Below are positions 17,386 to 27,143 of a stretch of DNA of 64,000 bases, piece by piece. The notes under the pieces are model-generated. The model searched no databases and had not been told where the DNA came from. It worked only from the letters and a program-made list of their open reading frames with translations. This DNA comes from Paracoccaceae bacterium (GTDB lineage: Bacteria; Pseudomonadota; Alphaproteobacteria; Rhodobacterales; Rhodobacteraceae), in contig CP075370.1 in the NCBI GenBank assembly GCA_019454225.1, forward strand, positions 1,106,001 through 1,170,000, written 5' to 3'. A program made the position numbers and the translations under genes. The first letter of the stretch is position 1, and each line of letters begins with the position of its first letter.

Positions 17386-18771
17386 ATGGGCATTCACCGC
17401 AGTCTTCCGGCCGTTCTGGCCGCCGTTCTTCTCGCGCTGCCGCTGGCTGCCGAAACCGTGCCCGCCACGCGGGCCGAGGTGCAGCTGACATTCGCGCCGC
17501 TGGTGCGCGCCGCCGCTCCGGCGGTCGTCAACATCTATGCCACGCGCATCGTCGCCGACCGGGTGAACCCTTTCGCCGCCGATCCGTTCTTCCGCGATTT
17601 CTTCGGCGATCTGGGCCGCGCCCAGCCGCGCGTGCAGAACGCGCTGGGCTCGGGCGTCATCCTGACCGGTGACGGCCTCGTGGTCTCGAACTACCATGTC
17701 GTCGGCGGGGCACAGGACATCCGCGTGGTGCTGGCCGACCGACGCGAATTTGCCGCCGATCTGGTCCTGTCGGACGAGGAAAGCGACCTCGCCGTCCTGC
17801 GCCTGCGCGATGCGGCGGCCCTGCCGGTCCTTGAACTGGCCGACAGCGACGCCGCACAGGTGGGCGATCTGGTGCTGGCCATCGGCAACCCCTTCGGCGT
17901 CGGGCAGACCGTGACCTCCGGCATCGTCTCGGCGCTGGGCCGGTCCACCCTCAGCCTCGGGTCGGGGCGCGGCTATTTCCTGCAGACCGACGCGGCGGTG
18001 AACCCGGGCAACTCCGGCGGGGCGCTGATCGACATGCAGGGCCGCCTGCTGGGCATCAACACCGCGATCCTGACGCGCGGCGGCGGATCGAACGGGGTCG
18101 GCTTCGCGATTCCCGCCAATCTCGTGGCCCGGGTGCTCGACCAGGCGCGGGCCGGTGCCGCGCGCTTCACCCGGCCCTGGGCGGGGATCGGGGGGCAGGG
18201 CGTCGATCCGGGCCTGGCCGAGGCGCTGGGCCTTGCCGCACCCGAAGGCGTGGTGATCACCGACCTGCACCCGGAAAGCCCCTTCGCCGCCGCGGGCCTG
18301 CGCCCCGGCGATGTGATCCTGACGCTGGGCGGCCAGCCGGTGAACAGCCCGCAAGAGGTGATGTTCCGCCTTGCCGTCGCGGGCACCGGCGCCTCCACGA
18401 CGCTGGGCTATGCCCGCGATGGCCAGACGCGCGACACCGAGGTGGCGCTGATCCCGCCCCCCGTGGGCGACCGCGACGAGACCGCCATCACCGGTGACGT
18501 GGCGCTGCGCGGCCTCACCGTCGCCCGCATCGACCCGGCGCTGATCGCGGAACATGGCCTGCCGTTCTCGGCCTCGGGCACGCTTGTCACCGATGCCCGC
18601 GACCGCGCGGCGCGCGCCGGGCTGCGCCCCGGCGACATCCTCGTGGCGATCAACGGCCAGCCCGTGCGGTCGCCCGGCGACGTTGCCCGGCTGTCGGGCG
18701 ACCGTCCGCGCCTCTGGCAGGTCGAGGCGCTGCGCGAGGGCCAGCGCGTGATCCTGCGGTTCCGGTTCTGA
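17386..18771 (+). CDS. Periplasmic Deg/HtrA-family serine protease
   Basis: This 461-aa protein has a signal peptide (residues 1-23, ending LALPLAAETV) and a trypsin-like domain with the triad His in SNYHVVGG, Asp in EESDLAVLRL and Ser in NPGNSGGALID. Two PDZ regions follow (about 265-350 and 375-455, with GLRPGDVILTLGG and GLRPGDILVAINGQ). This is the DegP/DegQ/DegS-type architecture of envelope quality control, and two PDZ domains favour DegP/DegQ. It is shorter than DegP by a reduced Q-linker. It sits alone between a quorum-sensing pair and rarA. Confidence 0.9.
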   Translation: MGIHRSLPAVLAAVLLALPLAAETVPATRAEVQLTFAPLVRAAAPAVVNIYATRIVADRVNPFAADPFFRDFFGDLGRAQPRVQNALGSGVILTGDGLVVSNYHVVGGAQDIRVVLADRREFAADLVLSDEESDLAVLRLRDAAALPVLELADSDAAQVGDLVLAIGNPFGVGQTVTSGIVSALGRSTLSLGSGRGYFLQTDAAVNPGNSGGALIDMQGRLLGINTAILTRGGGSNGVGFAIPANLVARVLDQARAGAARFTRPWAGIGGQGVDPGLAEALGLAAPEGVVITDLHPESPFAAAGLRPGDVILTLGGQPVNSPQEVMFRLAVAGTGASTTLGYARDGQTRDTEVALIPPPVGDRDETAITGDVALRGLTVARIDPALIAEHGLPFSASGTLVTDARDRAARAGLRPGDILVAINGQPVRSPGDVARLSGDRPRLWQVEALREGQRVILRFRF

Positions 18772-18808
18772 TGCTGCGCATGCTTCCGTCCGCTGCCGTG
18801 CTGGCATA

Positions 18809-18853
18809 GCCTGCGGCTGCCCGGGGATGCTTGCCCCGGGGTCAGCCGCAGGC
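18809..18853 (+). terminator. Nested hairpin between the Deg-like gene and rarA
   Basis: Outer arms GCCTGCGGCTG / CAGCCGCAGGC (11 bp, perfect) enclose inner arms CCCGGGG / CCCCGGGG. The structure ends five bases before the rarA ATG, so it may both terminate the upstream transcript and cover the rarA start. Confidence 0.6.
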
Positions 18854-18857
18854 ATCC

Positions 18858-20159
18858 ATGCCGGATCTCTTCGATACCGCCGCCGCCCCCGAACCTCCCC
18901 GCCCGCTGGCCGACCGCCTGCGGCCGGCGCGGCTGTCCGATGTCATCGGGCAGGGGCATGTGCTGGGGCCCGACGGCCCGCTGGGCGCGATGCTTGCCGC
19001 GGGTTCGCTGGGCTCGCTCATCCTCTGGGGGCCGCCGGGGGTGGGCAAGACCACGATCGCCCGATTGCTCGCGACGGAAACCGATCGCGCCTTCGTCCAG
19101 ATCAGCGCCATCTTCACCGGCGTCCCCGACCTGCGCCGGGTGTTCGATACCGCGCGGATGAAGCGCCAGCAGGGGCAGGGCACGCTGCTTTTCGTGGACG
19201 AGATCCACCGCTTCAACAAGGCACAGCAGGACGGATTCCTGCCGCATATGGAGGACGGCACGATCCTTCTGGTCGGCGCCACCACCGAGAACCCGAGCTT
19301 CGAACTGAATGCGGCGCTCCTGTCGCGCGCGCAGGTGATCGTGCTCGAACGCCTGTCCCCGGCCGATCTCGAACGTCTGGCGCAGCGCGCCGAGCGCGAG
19401 CTTGGCCGCGCCCTGCCGCTGACCGGCCCGGCCCGCGAACGGCTGATCGACATGGCCGATGGTGACGGCCGGGCGCTGCTGAACCTGGTCGAGCAGGTGG
19501 CGGCCTGGAAGGGCGACACCCGGCTAGACCCCGACACGCTGGCCGCCCGCCTGCAGCGCCGTGCCGCGAAATACGACAAGTCGGGGGAAGAGCACTACAA
19601 CCTCATCTCGGCGCTGCACAAGTCCGTGCGCGGGTCCGACCCCGACGCCGCGCTCTACTGGTTCGCCCGGATGCTGGAGGGCGGCGAGGATCCGCGCTTC
19701 CTGGCCCGCCGCCTGACGCGCATGGCGGTCGAGGACATCGGGCTGGCCGATCCGCAGGCCCAGGCCGTCTGCCTTCAGGGCTGGGAAACCTACGAACGGC
19801 TGGGCAGCCCCGAGGGGGAACTGGCGCTGGCGCAGGCGGTGGTCTACCTTGCCCTCGCGCCGAAATCGAACGCGGCCTACACCGCCTACAAGGCCGCCCG
19901 TGCGCTGGCACGCGACACCGGCAGCCAGCCGCCACCCCTGCACATCCGCAACGCGCCGACGCGGCTGATGAAGGATCTGGGCTACGGCCGCGACTATGCC
20001 TACGACCACGACGCCGAGGACGGCTTTTCCGGGCAGGACTATTTCCCCGAGGGGATGAAGCGGCCGGTCCTGTATCTGCCCGCCGAACGCGGGTTCGAGC
20101 GTGACCTGAAGAAACGTCTCGACTGGTTCGCGGGGCTGCGGGCAAAGCGCCGCAGCTAG
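18858..20159 (+). CDS. rarA: Replication-associated recombination protein A (MgsA/WRNIP1 family AAA+ ATPase)
   Basis: This 433-aa AAA+ ATPase works at stalled replication forks. Walker A GPPGVGKTTIARLLA is at about residue 58, Walker B LLFVDEIHRFNK at about 112, sensor GATTENPSFELN near 143, and the tetramerisation C-terminus with PKSNAAYTAY near 348. The ATG at 18858 gives the usual MPDLFD start. A start nine codons upstream has no support. No good ribosome-binding site is seen because a hairpin abuts the start. Confidence 0.94.
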   Translation: MPDLFDTAAAPEPPRPLADRLRPARLSDVIGQGHVLGPDGPLGAMLAAGSLGSLILWGPPGVGKTTIARLLATETDRAFVQISAIFTGVPDLRRVFDTARMKRQQGQGTLLFVDEIHRFNKAQQDGFLPHMEDGTILLVGATTENPSFELNAALLSRAQVIVLERLSPADLERLAQRAERELGRALPLTGPARERLIDMADGDGRALLNLVEQVAAWKGDTRLDPDTLAARLQRRAAKYDKSGEEHYNLISALHKSVRGSDPDAALYWFARMLEGGEDPRFLARRLTRMAVEDIGLADPQAQAVCLQGWETYERLGSPEGELALAQAVVYLALAPKSNAAYTAYKAARALARDTGSQPPPLHIRNAPTRLMKDLGYGRDYAYDHDAEDGFSGQDYFPEGMKRPVLYLPAERGFERDLKKRLDWFAGLRAKRRS

Positions 20160-20243
20160 GCCATCGCCGCAGCATGCCCCGTCCGGCGCGCGGCGCCGGG
20201 GCGCCCGGTTGACAAGCCGGGCGCGGCGCCCCATGGGGTGCGG

Positions 20244-20615
20244 ATGACCCCCGCCATCCTTCTCCAGGTCGCCCTCGGTGGCGCCATCGGTTCCGTGGGC
20301 CGCTACCTGGTCACCTGGGGGGCGGCGCGGGCCTGCCTGCCAGGGTTTCCGCTGGGCACGCTGGTCGTCAACGTGGCGGGGTCGCTGGCGATGGGCATCC
20401 TCTTTGTCCTGCTGACGCGCGAGGGGCGGTTCTCACCCTTCGTGCTGACCGGTGTCCTTGGCGGGTTCACCACCTTCTCGGCCTTCTCGCTCGATGCCTT
20501 CTGCCTGTGGGAACGCGGCCAGGCCGGGGCGGCCGCGCTCTATGTCGGGGCCTCCGTCATCCTTTCCCTCGCCGCGCTGGCCGTCGGCGTTCTCCTCGCA
20601 AGGGGCCTTTCATGA
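20244..20615 (+). CDS. crcB: Fluoride ion channel CrcB/Fluc
   Basis: This small protein of about 123 aa has four transmembrane helices and exports fluoride as a dual-topology dimer. Family motifs are GGAIGSVGRYL near the N-terminus, GTLVVNVAGS in helix 2 and GGFTTFSAFSLD in helix 3, with the Phe box and polar track. A GTG two codons upstream is an alternative start. Its stop overlaps the next ATG (ATGA), coupling it to a pseudouridine synthase gene. Confidence 0.93.
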   Translation: MTPAILLQVALGGAIGSVGRYLVTWGAARACLPGFPLGTLVVNVAGSLAMGILFVLLTREGRFSPFVLTGVLGGFTTFSAFSLDAFCLWERGQAGAAALYVGASVILSLAALAVGVLLARGLS

Positions 20616-21658
20616 CCGGCGTGCAGACCCTGACCGTGGCCGAGGACGAAGCCGACATGCGCCTTGACCGCTGGCTCAAGCGGCATTTCCCGCAGCTTAC
20701 CCAGGGCGCGGTCGAGAAACTGTGCCGCACCGGCCAGCTGCGCGTCGACGGGGGCCGCGTCAAGGCTGCCGACCGGCTGGCGCCGGGGCAGGCCGTGCGC
20801 GTGCCGCCCCTGCCCGACACGCCGCCACCCGAACGGCCCGAGGGTCCGCGCATCGCGCCTTCGGACGCCCGGATGATCCAGGACGCCGTGATCTTCATGG
20901 ACCAGCACATGATCGTGCTGAACAAGCCGCCGGGCCTGCCCTCGCAGGGCGGGTCGGGGCAGGGCGACCGCCATGTCGACGGTCTGACCCATGCCCTGAC
21001 CTTCGGCTACAAGGAACGCCCCAAGCTCGTCCACCGGCTCGACAAGGATACCTCGGGCGTCCTGATGCTGGCGCGCACCGACCGTGTCGCCCGTGCCCTG
21101 TCCGAGTCGCTGCGTCACCGCGCGGCGCGCAAGATCTACTGGGCCGTGGTGGCCGGGGTGCCCAACCCCAAGCAGGGCTCGGTCAAGTTCGCGCTGATGA
21201 AGGCGCCGGGCCACGGGCGCGGCGGCGAGGGCGAACGGATGGTCTGCATCCATCCCGCCAGGATGGCGGACCACCCCGACGCGAAACGGGCGCAGACCGA
21301 TTTCTTCACGCTCTGGTTCCTTGGCTCGCGCCTGTCGTGGATGGCGCTCGAACCGGTCACCGGCCGCACCCACCAGCTGCGCGCCCACATGGCCGAGATC
21401 GGCCACCCGATCATCGGCGACGGCAAGTATGGCGGATCGGCGGCCGAGAATGCGGGCGATGGCTGGGGCGCCGGGATCGGCGGCGAATTCAGCCGCAAGC
21501 TGCACCTGCACGCCCGCCAGATCACCATCGAGCATCCCGTGACCAAGGCGACGATGACCTTCACGGCGCCGCTGCCCGAACACATGGCCCGCACCTGGGA
21601 ACTGCTCGACTGGAAGGAAGACGACGTGCCCGCCGATCCCTTCGCCGCGATCCGCTAG
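20612..21658 (+). CDS. RluA-family 23S rRNA pseudouridine synthase (RluC/RluD type)
   Basis: This 348-aa protein has an N-terminal S4 RNA-binding domain (residues 10-60, MRLDRWLKRHFPQLTQGAVE) and a catalytic domain with the RluA-family motif HRLDKDTSGVLML, whose Asp is the nucleophile. The C-terminal GRTHQLRAHMAEIGHPIIGD is also typical. The combination of S4 domain and length fits RluC or RluD, which act on helix 90 or helix 69 regions of 23S rRNA. The two cannot be separated by eye. Starts inside crcB by ATGA overlap. Confidence 0.9.
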   Translation: MTGVQTLTVAEDEADMRLDRWLKRHFPQLTQGAVEKLCRTGQLRVDGGRVKAADRLAPGQAVRVPPLPDTPPPERPEGPRIAPSDARMIQDAVIFMDQHMIVLNKPPGLPSQGGSGQGDRHVDGLTHALTFGYKERPKLVHRLDKDTSGVLMLARTDRVARALSESLRHRAARKIYWAVVAGVPNPKQGSVKFALMKAPGHGRGGEGERMVCIHPARMADHPDAKRAQTDFFTLWFLGSRLSWMALEPVTGRTHQLRAHMAEIGHPIIGDGKYGGSAAENAGDGWGAGIGGEFSRKLHLHARQITIEHPVTKATMTFTAPLPEHMARTWELLDWKEDDVPADPFAAIR

Positions 21659-21661
21659 CCC

Positions 21662-22384
21662 ATGTCCGGCTGGCCGCGCAAACGGTTCTGGGCCGAGGCC
21701 CGGGCAGGGGCGGTGCCAGGCGGCGGCTGGACCGTGCTGCTCGACGGGCGCGCGCTGAAGACGCCGGCCAGGGCGCCTCTCGTCCTGCCCAGCCTGCCGC
21801 TGGCCGAGGCGATCGCCGCCGAATGGCAGGCCCAGCAGGCCGAGGTGCGCCCGGCCACCATGCCTCTGGCCCGCATCGCCCATTCCGCCATCGACAAGGT
21901 CGCCCCTCAGGCCGCCGCCGTCGCGGCGGAACTGGCGGGCTACGGCGCCACCGACCTGCTCTGCTACCGGGCGTCCGCCCCGGCCGAACTCGCCGCGCGC
22001 CAGGCTGCCGCCTGGGACCCGCTGCTCGCCTGGGCGGCCGACCATCTGTCGGCGCCGCTGCGCAGCGTCACCGGCGTCATGCCGGTCGCGCAGCCCCCCG
22101 CCAGCCTTGCCGCGCTGGCCCGGCGGCTGGACGGCCTGACCCCGTTCCAGCTTTCCGCGCTGCATGATCTCGTGGCGATTCCCGGATCGCTGGTCCTCGG
22201 CCTTGCCGTTGCCGGGGGGCGGCTGACGGCCGCTGCGGCCTTCGACATGTCGCGGATCGACGAACACTGGCAGGCCGAACTCTGGGGCCGGGACGACGAG
22301 GCGGCCGAATCCGAGGCGCTGAAACGCAGCGCACATGGCCATGCCGCCCGATTCTTCGGATTGTGCGGGACACAGGATTGCTGA
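21662..22384 (+). CDS. Atp12-family F1-ATPase assembly chaperone
   Basis: This 240-aa protein begins MSGWPRKRFWAEARAG with GGWTVLLDGRALKTPARAPL, the characteristic N-terminal half of ATP12 chaperones. The C-terminal half contains PFQLSALHDLVAIPGSLVLG and AFDMSRIDEHWQAELWGRDD. Mitochondrial Atp12 holds the F1 alpha subunit before assembly, and homologues are typical of alphaproteobacteria. It begins 3 bp after the pseudouridine synthase, suggesting an operon crcB-rlu-atp12. Confidence 0.9.
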   Translation: MSGWPRKRFWAEARAGAVPGGGWTVLLDGRALKTPARAPLVLPSLPLAEAIAAEWQAQQAEVRPATMPLARIAHSAIDKVAPQAAAVAAELAGYGATDLLCYRASAPAELAARQAAAWDPLLAWAADHLSAPLRSVTGVMPVAQPPASLAALARRLDGLTPFQLSALHDLVAIPGSLVLGLAVAGGRLTAAAAFDMSRIDEHWQAELWGRDDEAAESEALKRSAHGHAARFFGLCGTQDC

Positions 22385-22601
22385 AAATCCGGGCAGACCT
22401 GCCCGCTTCGTGGCCGTCTCCCCGGCAAGTCCCTGAAATCTCGGGGGGATCACAGGCGGACCCGGTTGCACTTGACCTTTCAAACCGCTTCGGTCGAAAG
22501 TGTGGAACGCTGGCAAGGACCGCTTGTCGGCAAGACCTTGCACAGGGCAGGGAAAAAGATGCCCGCCGCCAAGGCGCGGCGCCAATCAGGAAGAGGTAAA
22601 C

Positions 22602-23621
22602 ATGAAATCATCGGTATTCTTCGCCACGCTGACCGCGACGGTCGCGCTGGCCGCCGGCATGTCGGCGGCTGCCACGCTCGACGACGTGAAGGCCCGGGGC
22701 GAACTGAACTGCGGCGTGACGACGGGCCTGACCGGCTTCTCGCTGCCCGACGCGAATGGCAACTGGACCGGCTTTGACGTCGCCGTGTGCCGTGCCGTGG
22801 CCGCCGCCGTGCTGGGCGACGGCAGCAAGGTGAAGTTCGTGCCGACCACCGGCCAGACCCGCTTCACCGCGCTCGCCTCGGGCGAGATCGACGTGCTGGC
22901 CCGCAACTCGACCTGGACCTTCTCGCGCGACGTCGACCTCAAGTTCGAATGGGCCGGCGTGAACTACTACGACGGCCAGGGCTTCCTGGTGCGCAAGGAT
23001 CTGGGCGTGTCCTCCGCCAAGGAACTTGATGGCGCGACCGTCTGCATCCAGACCGGCACCACGACCGAGCTGAACCTCGCCGACTTCTTCAAGGCGAACA
23101 ACATCACCTACCAGCCCGTCCCGGCCGAAACCAACGCCGAGATGGAACAGAAGTATGCGTCGGGTGCCTGCGACGCCTACACCACCGACGCGTCCGGCCT
23201 CGCGGCCACCCGCGCCACGCTGACCGACCCCGACAACCACGTCATCCTGCCCGAGATCATCTCGAAAGAGCCGCTCGGCCCGCTGGTTCGCCATGGCGAC
23301 CAGCAGTGGGGCGACATCGTGCGCTGGACGCTGAACGCGCTGATCGCGGCGGAAGAATACGGCGTGACCTCGGCCAACCTCGAGGAAATGGCCGCGAACT
23401 CGACCAACCCGGAAGTCAAGCGGCTGCTGGGGACCGAGGGCGATCTGGGCGCGATGCTGGGTCTCGACGCGGCATGGGCCAAGCGCGCGATCGCCGTGGG
23501 CGGCAACTATGGCGAAATCTTTGCCCGCGAACTGGGTGAAGGCACGCCGATCGGCCTGGCACGCGGCCTGAATGCGCAGTGGACCCAGGGCGGCCTGCTG
23601 TACTCGCCGCCGTTCCGCTGA
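22602..23621 (+). CDS. bztA: Glutamate/glutamine/aspartate/asparagine ABC transporter, substrate-binding protein
   Basis: This 339-aa periplasmic protein has a Sec signal peptide (residues 1-23, cleavage after GMSAAA). The solute-binding fold has GELNCGVTTGLTGFSLPDANG at the start (key core GELNCGVTTG), ARNSTWTFSRD and the ligand-loop CIQTGTTTELNLADFF. It matches BztA/AapJ, the family-3 binding proteins for acidic amino acids and amides in Rhodobacter and rhizobia. A 217-bp upstream region holds the promoter. A terminator-like hairpin follows, so this gene is probably expressed above its permeases. Confidence 0.93.
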   Translation: MKSSVFFATLTATVALAAGMSAAATLDDVKARGELNCGVTTGLTGFSLPDANGNWTGFDVAVCRAVAAAVLGDGSKVKFVPTTGQTRFTALASGEIDVLARNSTWTFSRDVDLKFEWAGVNYYDGQGFLVRKDLGVSSAKELDGATVCIQTGTTTELNLADFFKANNITYQPVPAETNAEMEQKYASGACDAYTTDASGLAATRATLTDPDNHVILPEIISKEPLGPLVRHGDQQWGDIVRWTLNALIAAEEYGVTSANLEEMAANSTNPEVKRLLGTEGDLGAMLGLDAAWAKRAIAVGGNYGEIFARELGEGTPIGLARGLNAQWTQGGLLYSPPFR

Positions 23622-23634
23622 GAACGACAACCGG

Positions 23635-23661
23635 AAAGGGCGCGCCACGGCGCGCCCTTTT
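23635..23661 (+). terminator. Attenuating terminator between bztA and bztB
   Basis: Arms AAAGGGCGCGC and GCGCGCCCTTT form a perfect stem with a tiny loop and run into TTTT. It is an intrinsic terminator by all sequence criteria but lies inside an operon, so partial read-through is expected, giving more binding protein than permease. Confidence 0.8.
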
Positions 23662-23762
23662 CACACCGACACAACATGACACCCGGCCCTGTCCGCGTCC
23701 GAACGGACCGACAGACCAGAACGCGCAAACGCGTCGGCCCGGACACAGGGGGAATAGCGAAC

Positions 23763-25025
23763 ATGGCGGTCATCACCGACGTGCCTAAAGAGTCATTCCG
23801 GCTCTCCATGCTCATCTACGACACGCGGTATCGGTCGCTGACCATACAGGTCGTGGTCTTCTTCCTCGTCATGGCGGGGGCAGCCTGGCTGGTGGACAAC
23901 GCCTACCGGAACCTCCAGCTGCTCGGGAAGGATTTCAACTTCTCCTTCCTCTGGACCCGCGCGGGCTATGACATCCCGCAGGTCCTGATCGAATACACCA
24001 ACGACAGCACGCATGGCCGCGCGATGCTGATCGGCCTGCTGAACACCCTGCTCGTGGCCTTCCTCGGCTGTCTCGCCGCCACCGTGCTCGGCATCTTCGT
24101 GGGCGTGCTGCGCCTGTCGAAGAACTGGCTCGTCGGCCGGCTGATGACCGTCTATGTCGAAATGTTCCGCAACGTGCCGCTGCTGCTGTGGATCCTGCTG
24201 ATCTACACGGTGTTCATCGAGGCGACGCCCGGCCCGAACGCCTACCGCACGCTGCCCGACGGCACGCCCGGCATGTCGATGCAGCTGTTCGACACCATCG
24301 CCGTGACCAACCGCTACACCGCCGTGCCCGACCCGCTGTTCTCGCGGTCGCTGGGCGAAATCAGCCTGGGCCTGTTCAACGTATCGGTCGATCTGCTGGC
24401 GCTGATCGCCGCGCTGCTGCTCAGCTTCTTTGCCAACCGCGCGCTTCTGGCCAACGCGACCCGCGTGCAGGAAGCCACCGGCGACCGTCCGGTCACCTGG
24501 TGGAAATCTCTGCTGATCTGGATCGTGCCGGTCGTCGCGGTGCTGGTCGCGCTGGGCTTCCACCTGGCCTATCCCCGGCTTCAGGGCTTCAACTTCGTCG
24601 ACGGCATCAACGTGTCGAACTCGCTGATGGCGCTGTGGCTGGCCCTCACGCTCTATACCGCGGCCTTCATCGCGGAAATCGTGCGCGCGGGCATCATGGC
24701 CATTTCCAAGGGCCAGTCCGAGGCGGCCTTCGCCCTGGGCCTGCGCCCGGGCCGCACGATGAACCTCGTGATCCTGCCGCAGGCGCTGCGGGTGATCATC
24801 CCGCCGCTGATCTCGCAATACCTGAACCTGACCAAGAACTCGTCGCTGGCCATCGCGGTGGGGTATCTTGACCTGCGCGGCACGCTGGGCGGCATCACCC
24901 TGAACCAGACCGGGCGCGAGCTGGAATGCGTGCTGCTGATGATGCTGATCTACCTCATCATCAGCCTGGTGATCTCGGGCGTGATGAACGTCTACAACGC
25001 CAGCGTCAAACTGAAGGAGCGTTGA
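23763..25025 (+). CDS. bztB: Amino acid ABC transporter permease BztB
   Basis: This 420-aa inner-membrane protein has a long N-terminal extension with the first helix near residue 35, then the permease domain with TLLVAFLGCLAATVLGIFVG. The coupling-helix motif EIVRAGIMAISKGQSEAAFALG (EAA loop, core GIMAISKGQSEAA) lies in the C-terminal third. The size and the split permease domain are as in BztB/AapQ. It pairs with BztC. The ATG at 23763 gives MAVITDVPKESFRLSML, and the previous codons lack similarity. Confidence 0.93.
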   Translation: MAVITDVPKESFRLSMLIYDTRYRSLTIQVVVFFLVMAGAAWLVDNAYRNLQLLGKDFNFSFLWTRAGYDIPQVLIEYTNDSTHGRAMLIGLLNTLLVAFLGCLAATVLGIFVGVLRLSKNWLVGRLMTVYVEMFRNVPLLLWILLIYTVFIEATPGPNAYRTLPDGTPGMSMQLFDTIAVTNRYTAVPDPLFSRSLGEISLGLFNVSVDLLALIAALLLSFFANRALLANATRVQEATGDRPVTWWKSLLIWIVPVVAVLVALGFHLAYPRLQGFNFVDGINVSNSLMALWLALTLYTAAFIAEIVRAGIMAISKGQSEAAFALGLRPGRTMNLVILPQALRVIIPPLISQYLNLTKNSSLAIAVGYLDLRGTLGGITLNQTGRELECVLLMMLIYLIISLVISGVMNVYNASVKLKER

Positions 25026-25027
25026 TC

Positions 25028-26332
25028 ATGACCCGCACCGCCACCTTCGTCCGCGACCAGATGCTGGCCCCCATGGAACCCCCGCTGACCGAGAAGGGCG
25101 CGGTCAAGTGGGTGCGCGAGAACCTGTTCTCGGGCTGGTTCAACTCGATCCTCACCATCCTCGGCCTGTTCGCCATCTACTGGCTTGTCGCCTCCGCCTG
25201 GCCATGGCTGCGCAATTCGGTCTGGACCGCCGACAACCTGGCCGAATGCCGCGCGGTCATCCAGGCCACCTGGGGCGAAGGCGCGACCGGGGCCTGCTGG
25301 GCGGTGATCCGCGAACGCTGGACCCAGTTCATCTACGGCTTCTACCCCAACCACCTCTACTGGCGTCCGAACCTGGCCATGGTCCTGATGTTCGTGGCGC
25401 TGGCGCCGGTGCTGTTCACCCAGATCCCGCGCAAGGCGCTGTGGTTCGCGGCGGTCTATCCGGGGCTGGGCTACTGGCTGCTGTGGGGGGGCACGCTGTG
25501 GTTCCCCGTCGTGGCCCTGGCAGGCTTCGCCGTCGGCTATGCCGCCTACCGGGCGCTTGCGCCGGTGAACGTCATCGTCGCCGCGGTCGGCGCGGTCCTG
25601 GCGCCGGTGCTGTGGTGGCTGTTCCTCGCGGGGCCGATCACCGGCATCCTTGCCGACATCGTGCCGCTCTCGCTGGAAACCGTCCGCTCCGACAGGTTCG
25701 GCGGCTTCGTGCTGTCGGTCATCATCGGCATCACGGCGATCTCGCTGTCGCTGCCGCTGGGCATCGCCCTGGCGCTGGGGCGGCAGTCGGACATGTTCCT
25801 CGTCAAGTCGCTCTCGGTGGTGTTCATCGAATTCATCCGCGGCGTGCCGCTGATCACGCTGCTGTTCACCGCCTCGCTGCTGCTGAACTACTTCCTGCCG
25901 CCCGGATCGAACTTTGACATCATCCTGCGCGTCGTGATCATGGTGACGCTGTTTGCCAGCGCCTATATCGCCGAGGTGATCCGCGGCGGCCTGGCGGCCC
26001 TGCCGAAGGGGCAGTACGAGGCGGCGGACGCGCTGGGCCTGAACTACTGGCAGGCGCAGCGGCTCATCATCCTGCCGCAGGCGCTCAAGATCTCGATCCC
26101 GGGGATCGTGTCGTCCTTCATCGGGCTGTTCAAGGATACCACGCTCGTCGTGTTCGTGGGCCTGCTCGACCCGCTCAAGGGCATCACCGATGCCGTGCGC
26201 GCCTCGACCGACTGGAAGGGTATCTACTGGGAACCCTACATCTTCGTCGGCACCCTGTTCTTCATCTTCTGCTTCGGCATGTCCCGGTACTCGATGTATC
26301 TGGAACGCAAGCTGAAAACCGACCACCGGTAA
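25028..26332 (+). CDS. bztC: Amino acid ABC transporter permease BztC
   Basis: This 434-aa membrane protein starts two bases after bztB. It has the N-terminal [20 protein letters not shown] segment of BztC/AapM, several hydrophobic helices, and the EAA loop [20 protein letters not shown] in the C-terminal part. Together with BztB it forms the heterodimeric pore. Ends 11 bp before the ATPase gene. Confidence 0.93.
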   Translation: MTRTATFVRDQMLAPMEPPLTEKGAVKWVRENLFSGWFNSILTILGLFAIYWLVASAWPWLRNSVWTADNLAECRAVIQATWGEGATGACWAVIRERWTQFIYGFYPNHLYWRPNLAMVLMFVALAPVLFTQIPRKALWFAAVYPGLGYWLLWGGTLWFPVVALAGFAVGYAAYRALAPVNVIVAAVGAVLAPVLWWLFLAGPITGILADIVPLSLETVRSDRFGGFVLSVIIGITAISLSLPLGIALALGRQSDMFLVKSLSVVFIEFIRGVPLITLLFTASLLLNYFLPPGSNFDIILRVVIMVTLFASAYIAEVIRGGLAALPKGQYEAADALGLNYWQAQRLIILPQALKISIPGIVSSFIGLFKDTTLVVFVGLLDPLKGITDAVRASTDWKGIYWEPYIFVGTLFFIFCFGMSRYSMYLERKLKTDHR

Positions 26333-26343
26333 GGAGCACCACC

Positions 26344-27129
26344 ATGGAAGCCATCGAACGCAAGGTGGACCGCAGCCACATGCAGGTCAGCGACGAGGTC
26401 GCGATCGACATCGTCGGCATGAACAAGTGGTACGGCACGTTCCACGTCCTGCGCGACATCAACATGTCCGTGCATCGCGGCGAGCGCATCGTGATCTGCG
26501 GGCCCTCGGGCTCGGGCAAGTCCACGCTGATCCGCTGCATCAACCGGCTTGAGGAACATCAGCAGGGCAAGATCGTCGTGGACGGCACCGAACTGACCTC
26601 CGACCTCAAGAACATCGACAAGGTGCGCTCCGAGGTCGGCATGGTGTTCCAGCACTTCAACCTGTTCCCGCACCTGACGATCCTCGAGAACTGCACCCTC
26701 GCCCCGATCTGGGTCCGCAAGACCCCGAAGAAGGAGGCCGAGGAAACCGCCATGCACTTCCTGCGCAAGGTCAAGATTCCCGAACAGGCGCACAAGTATC
26801 CGGGGCAACTGTCCGGCGGCCAGCAGCAGCGCGTCGCCATCGCCCGCAGCCTCTGCATGAAGCCGCGCATCATGCTGTTCGACGAACCCACCTCCGCCCT
26901 CGACCCGGAGATGATCAAGGAGGTGCTCGACACCATGATCCAGCTCGCGGAAGAAGGCATGACCATGCTCTGCGTCACGCATGAGATGGGCTTTGCCCAG
27001 GCGGTGGCGAACCGCGTCATCTTCATGGACCAGGGTCAGATCGTCGAACAGAACGAACCCAAGGAGTTCTTCAACAACCCCAAGAGCGATCGCACCAAGC
27101 TGTTCCTCAGCCAGATCCTCGGCCACTGA
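26344..27129 (+). CDS. bztD: Amino acid ABC transporter ATP-binding protein BztD
   Basis: This 261-aa ATPase has Walker [10 protein letters not shown] near residue 58, Q-loop [13 protein letters not shown], signature [15 protein letters not shown], Walker [16 protein letters not shown] and the H-loop VTHEMGF. It is of the polar amino acid (GlnQ/AapP) subfamily. AAGGAGCACC precedes the ATG. It completes bztABCD. A sulfotransferase-like gene follows after 14 bp and may be cotranscribed. Confidence 0.95.
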   Translation: MEAIERKVDRSHMQVSDEVAIDIVGMNKWYGTFHVLRDINMSVHRGERIVICGPSGSGKSTLIRCINRLEEHQQGKIVVDGTELTSDLKNIDKVRSEVGMVFQHFNLFPHLTILENCTLAPIWVRKTPKKEAEETAMHFLRKVKIPEQAHKYPGQLSGGQQQRVAIARSLCMKPRIMLFDEPTSALDPEMIKEVLDTMIQLAEEGMTMLCVTHEMGFAQAVANRVIFMDQGQIVEQNEPKEFFNNPKSDRTKLFLSQILGH

Positions 27130-27143
27130 CAGGGGCAATCCCG

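Noticed and set aside
20160-20243. Fluoride riboswitch before crcB
   Set aside because: The conserved fluoride-riboswitch sequence elements were not seen. The region holds only a GC-rich inverted repeat that more likely ends rarA transcription.
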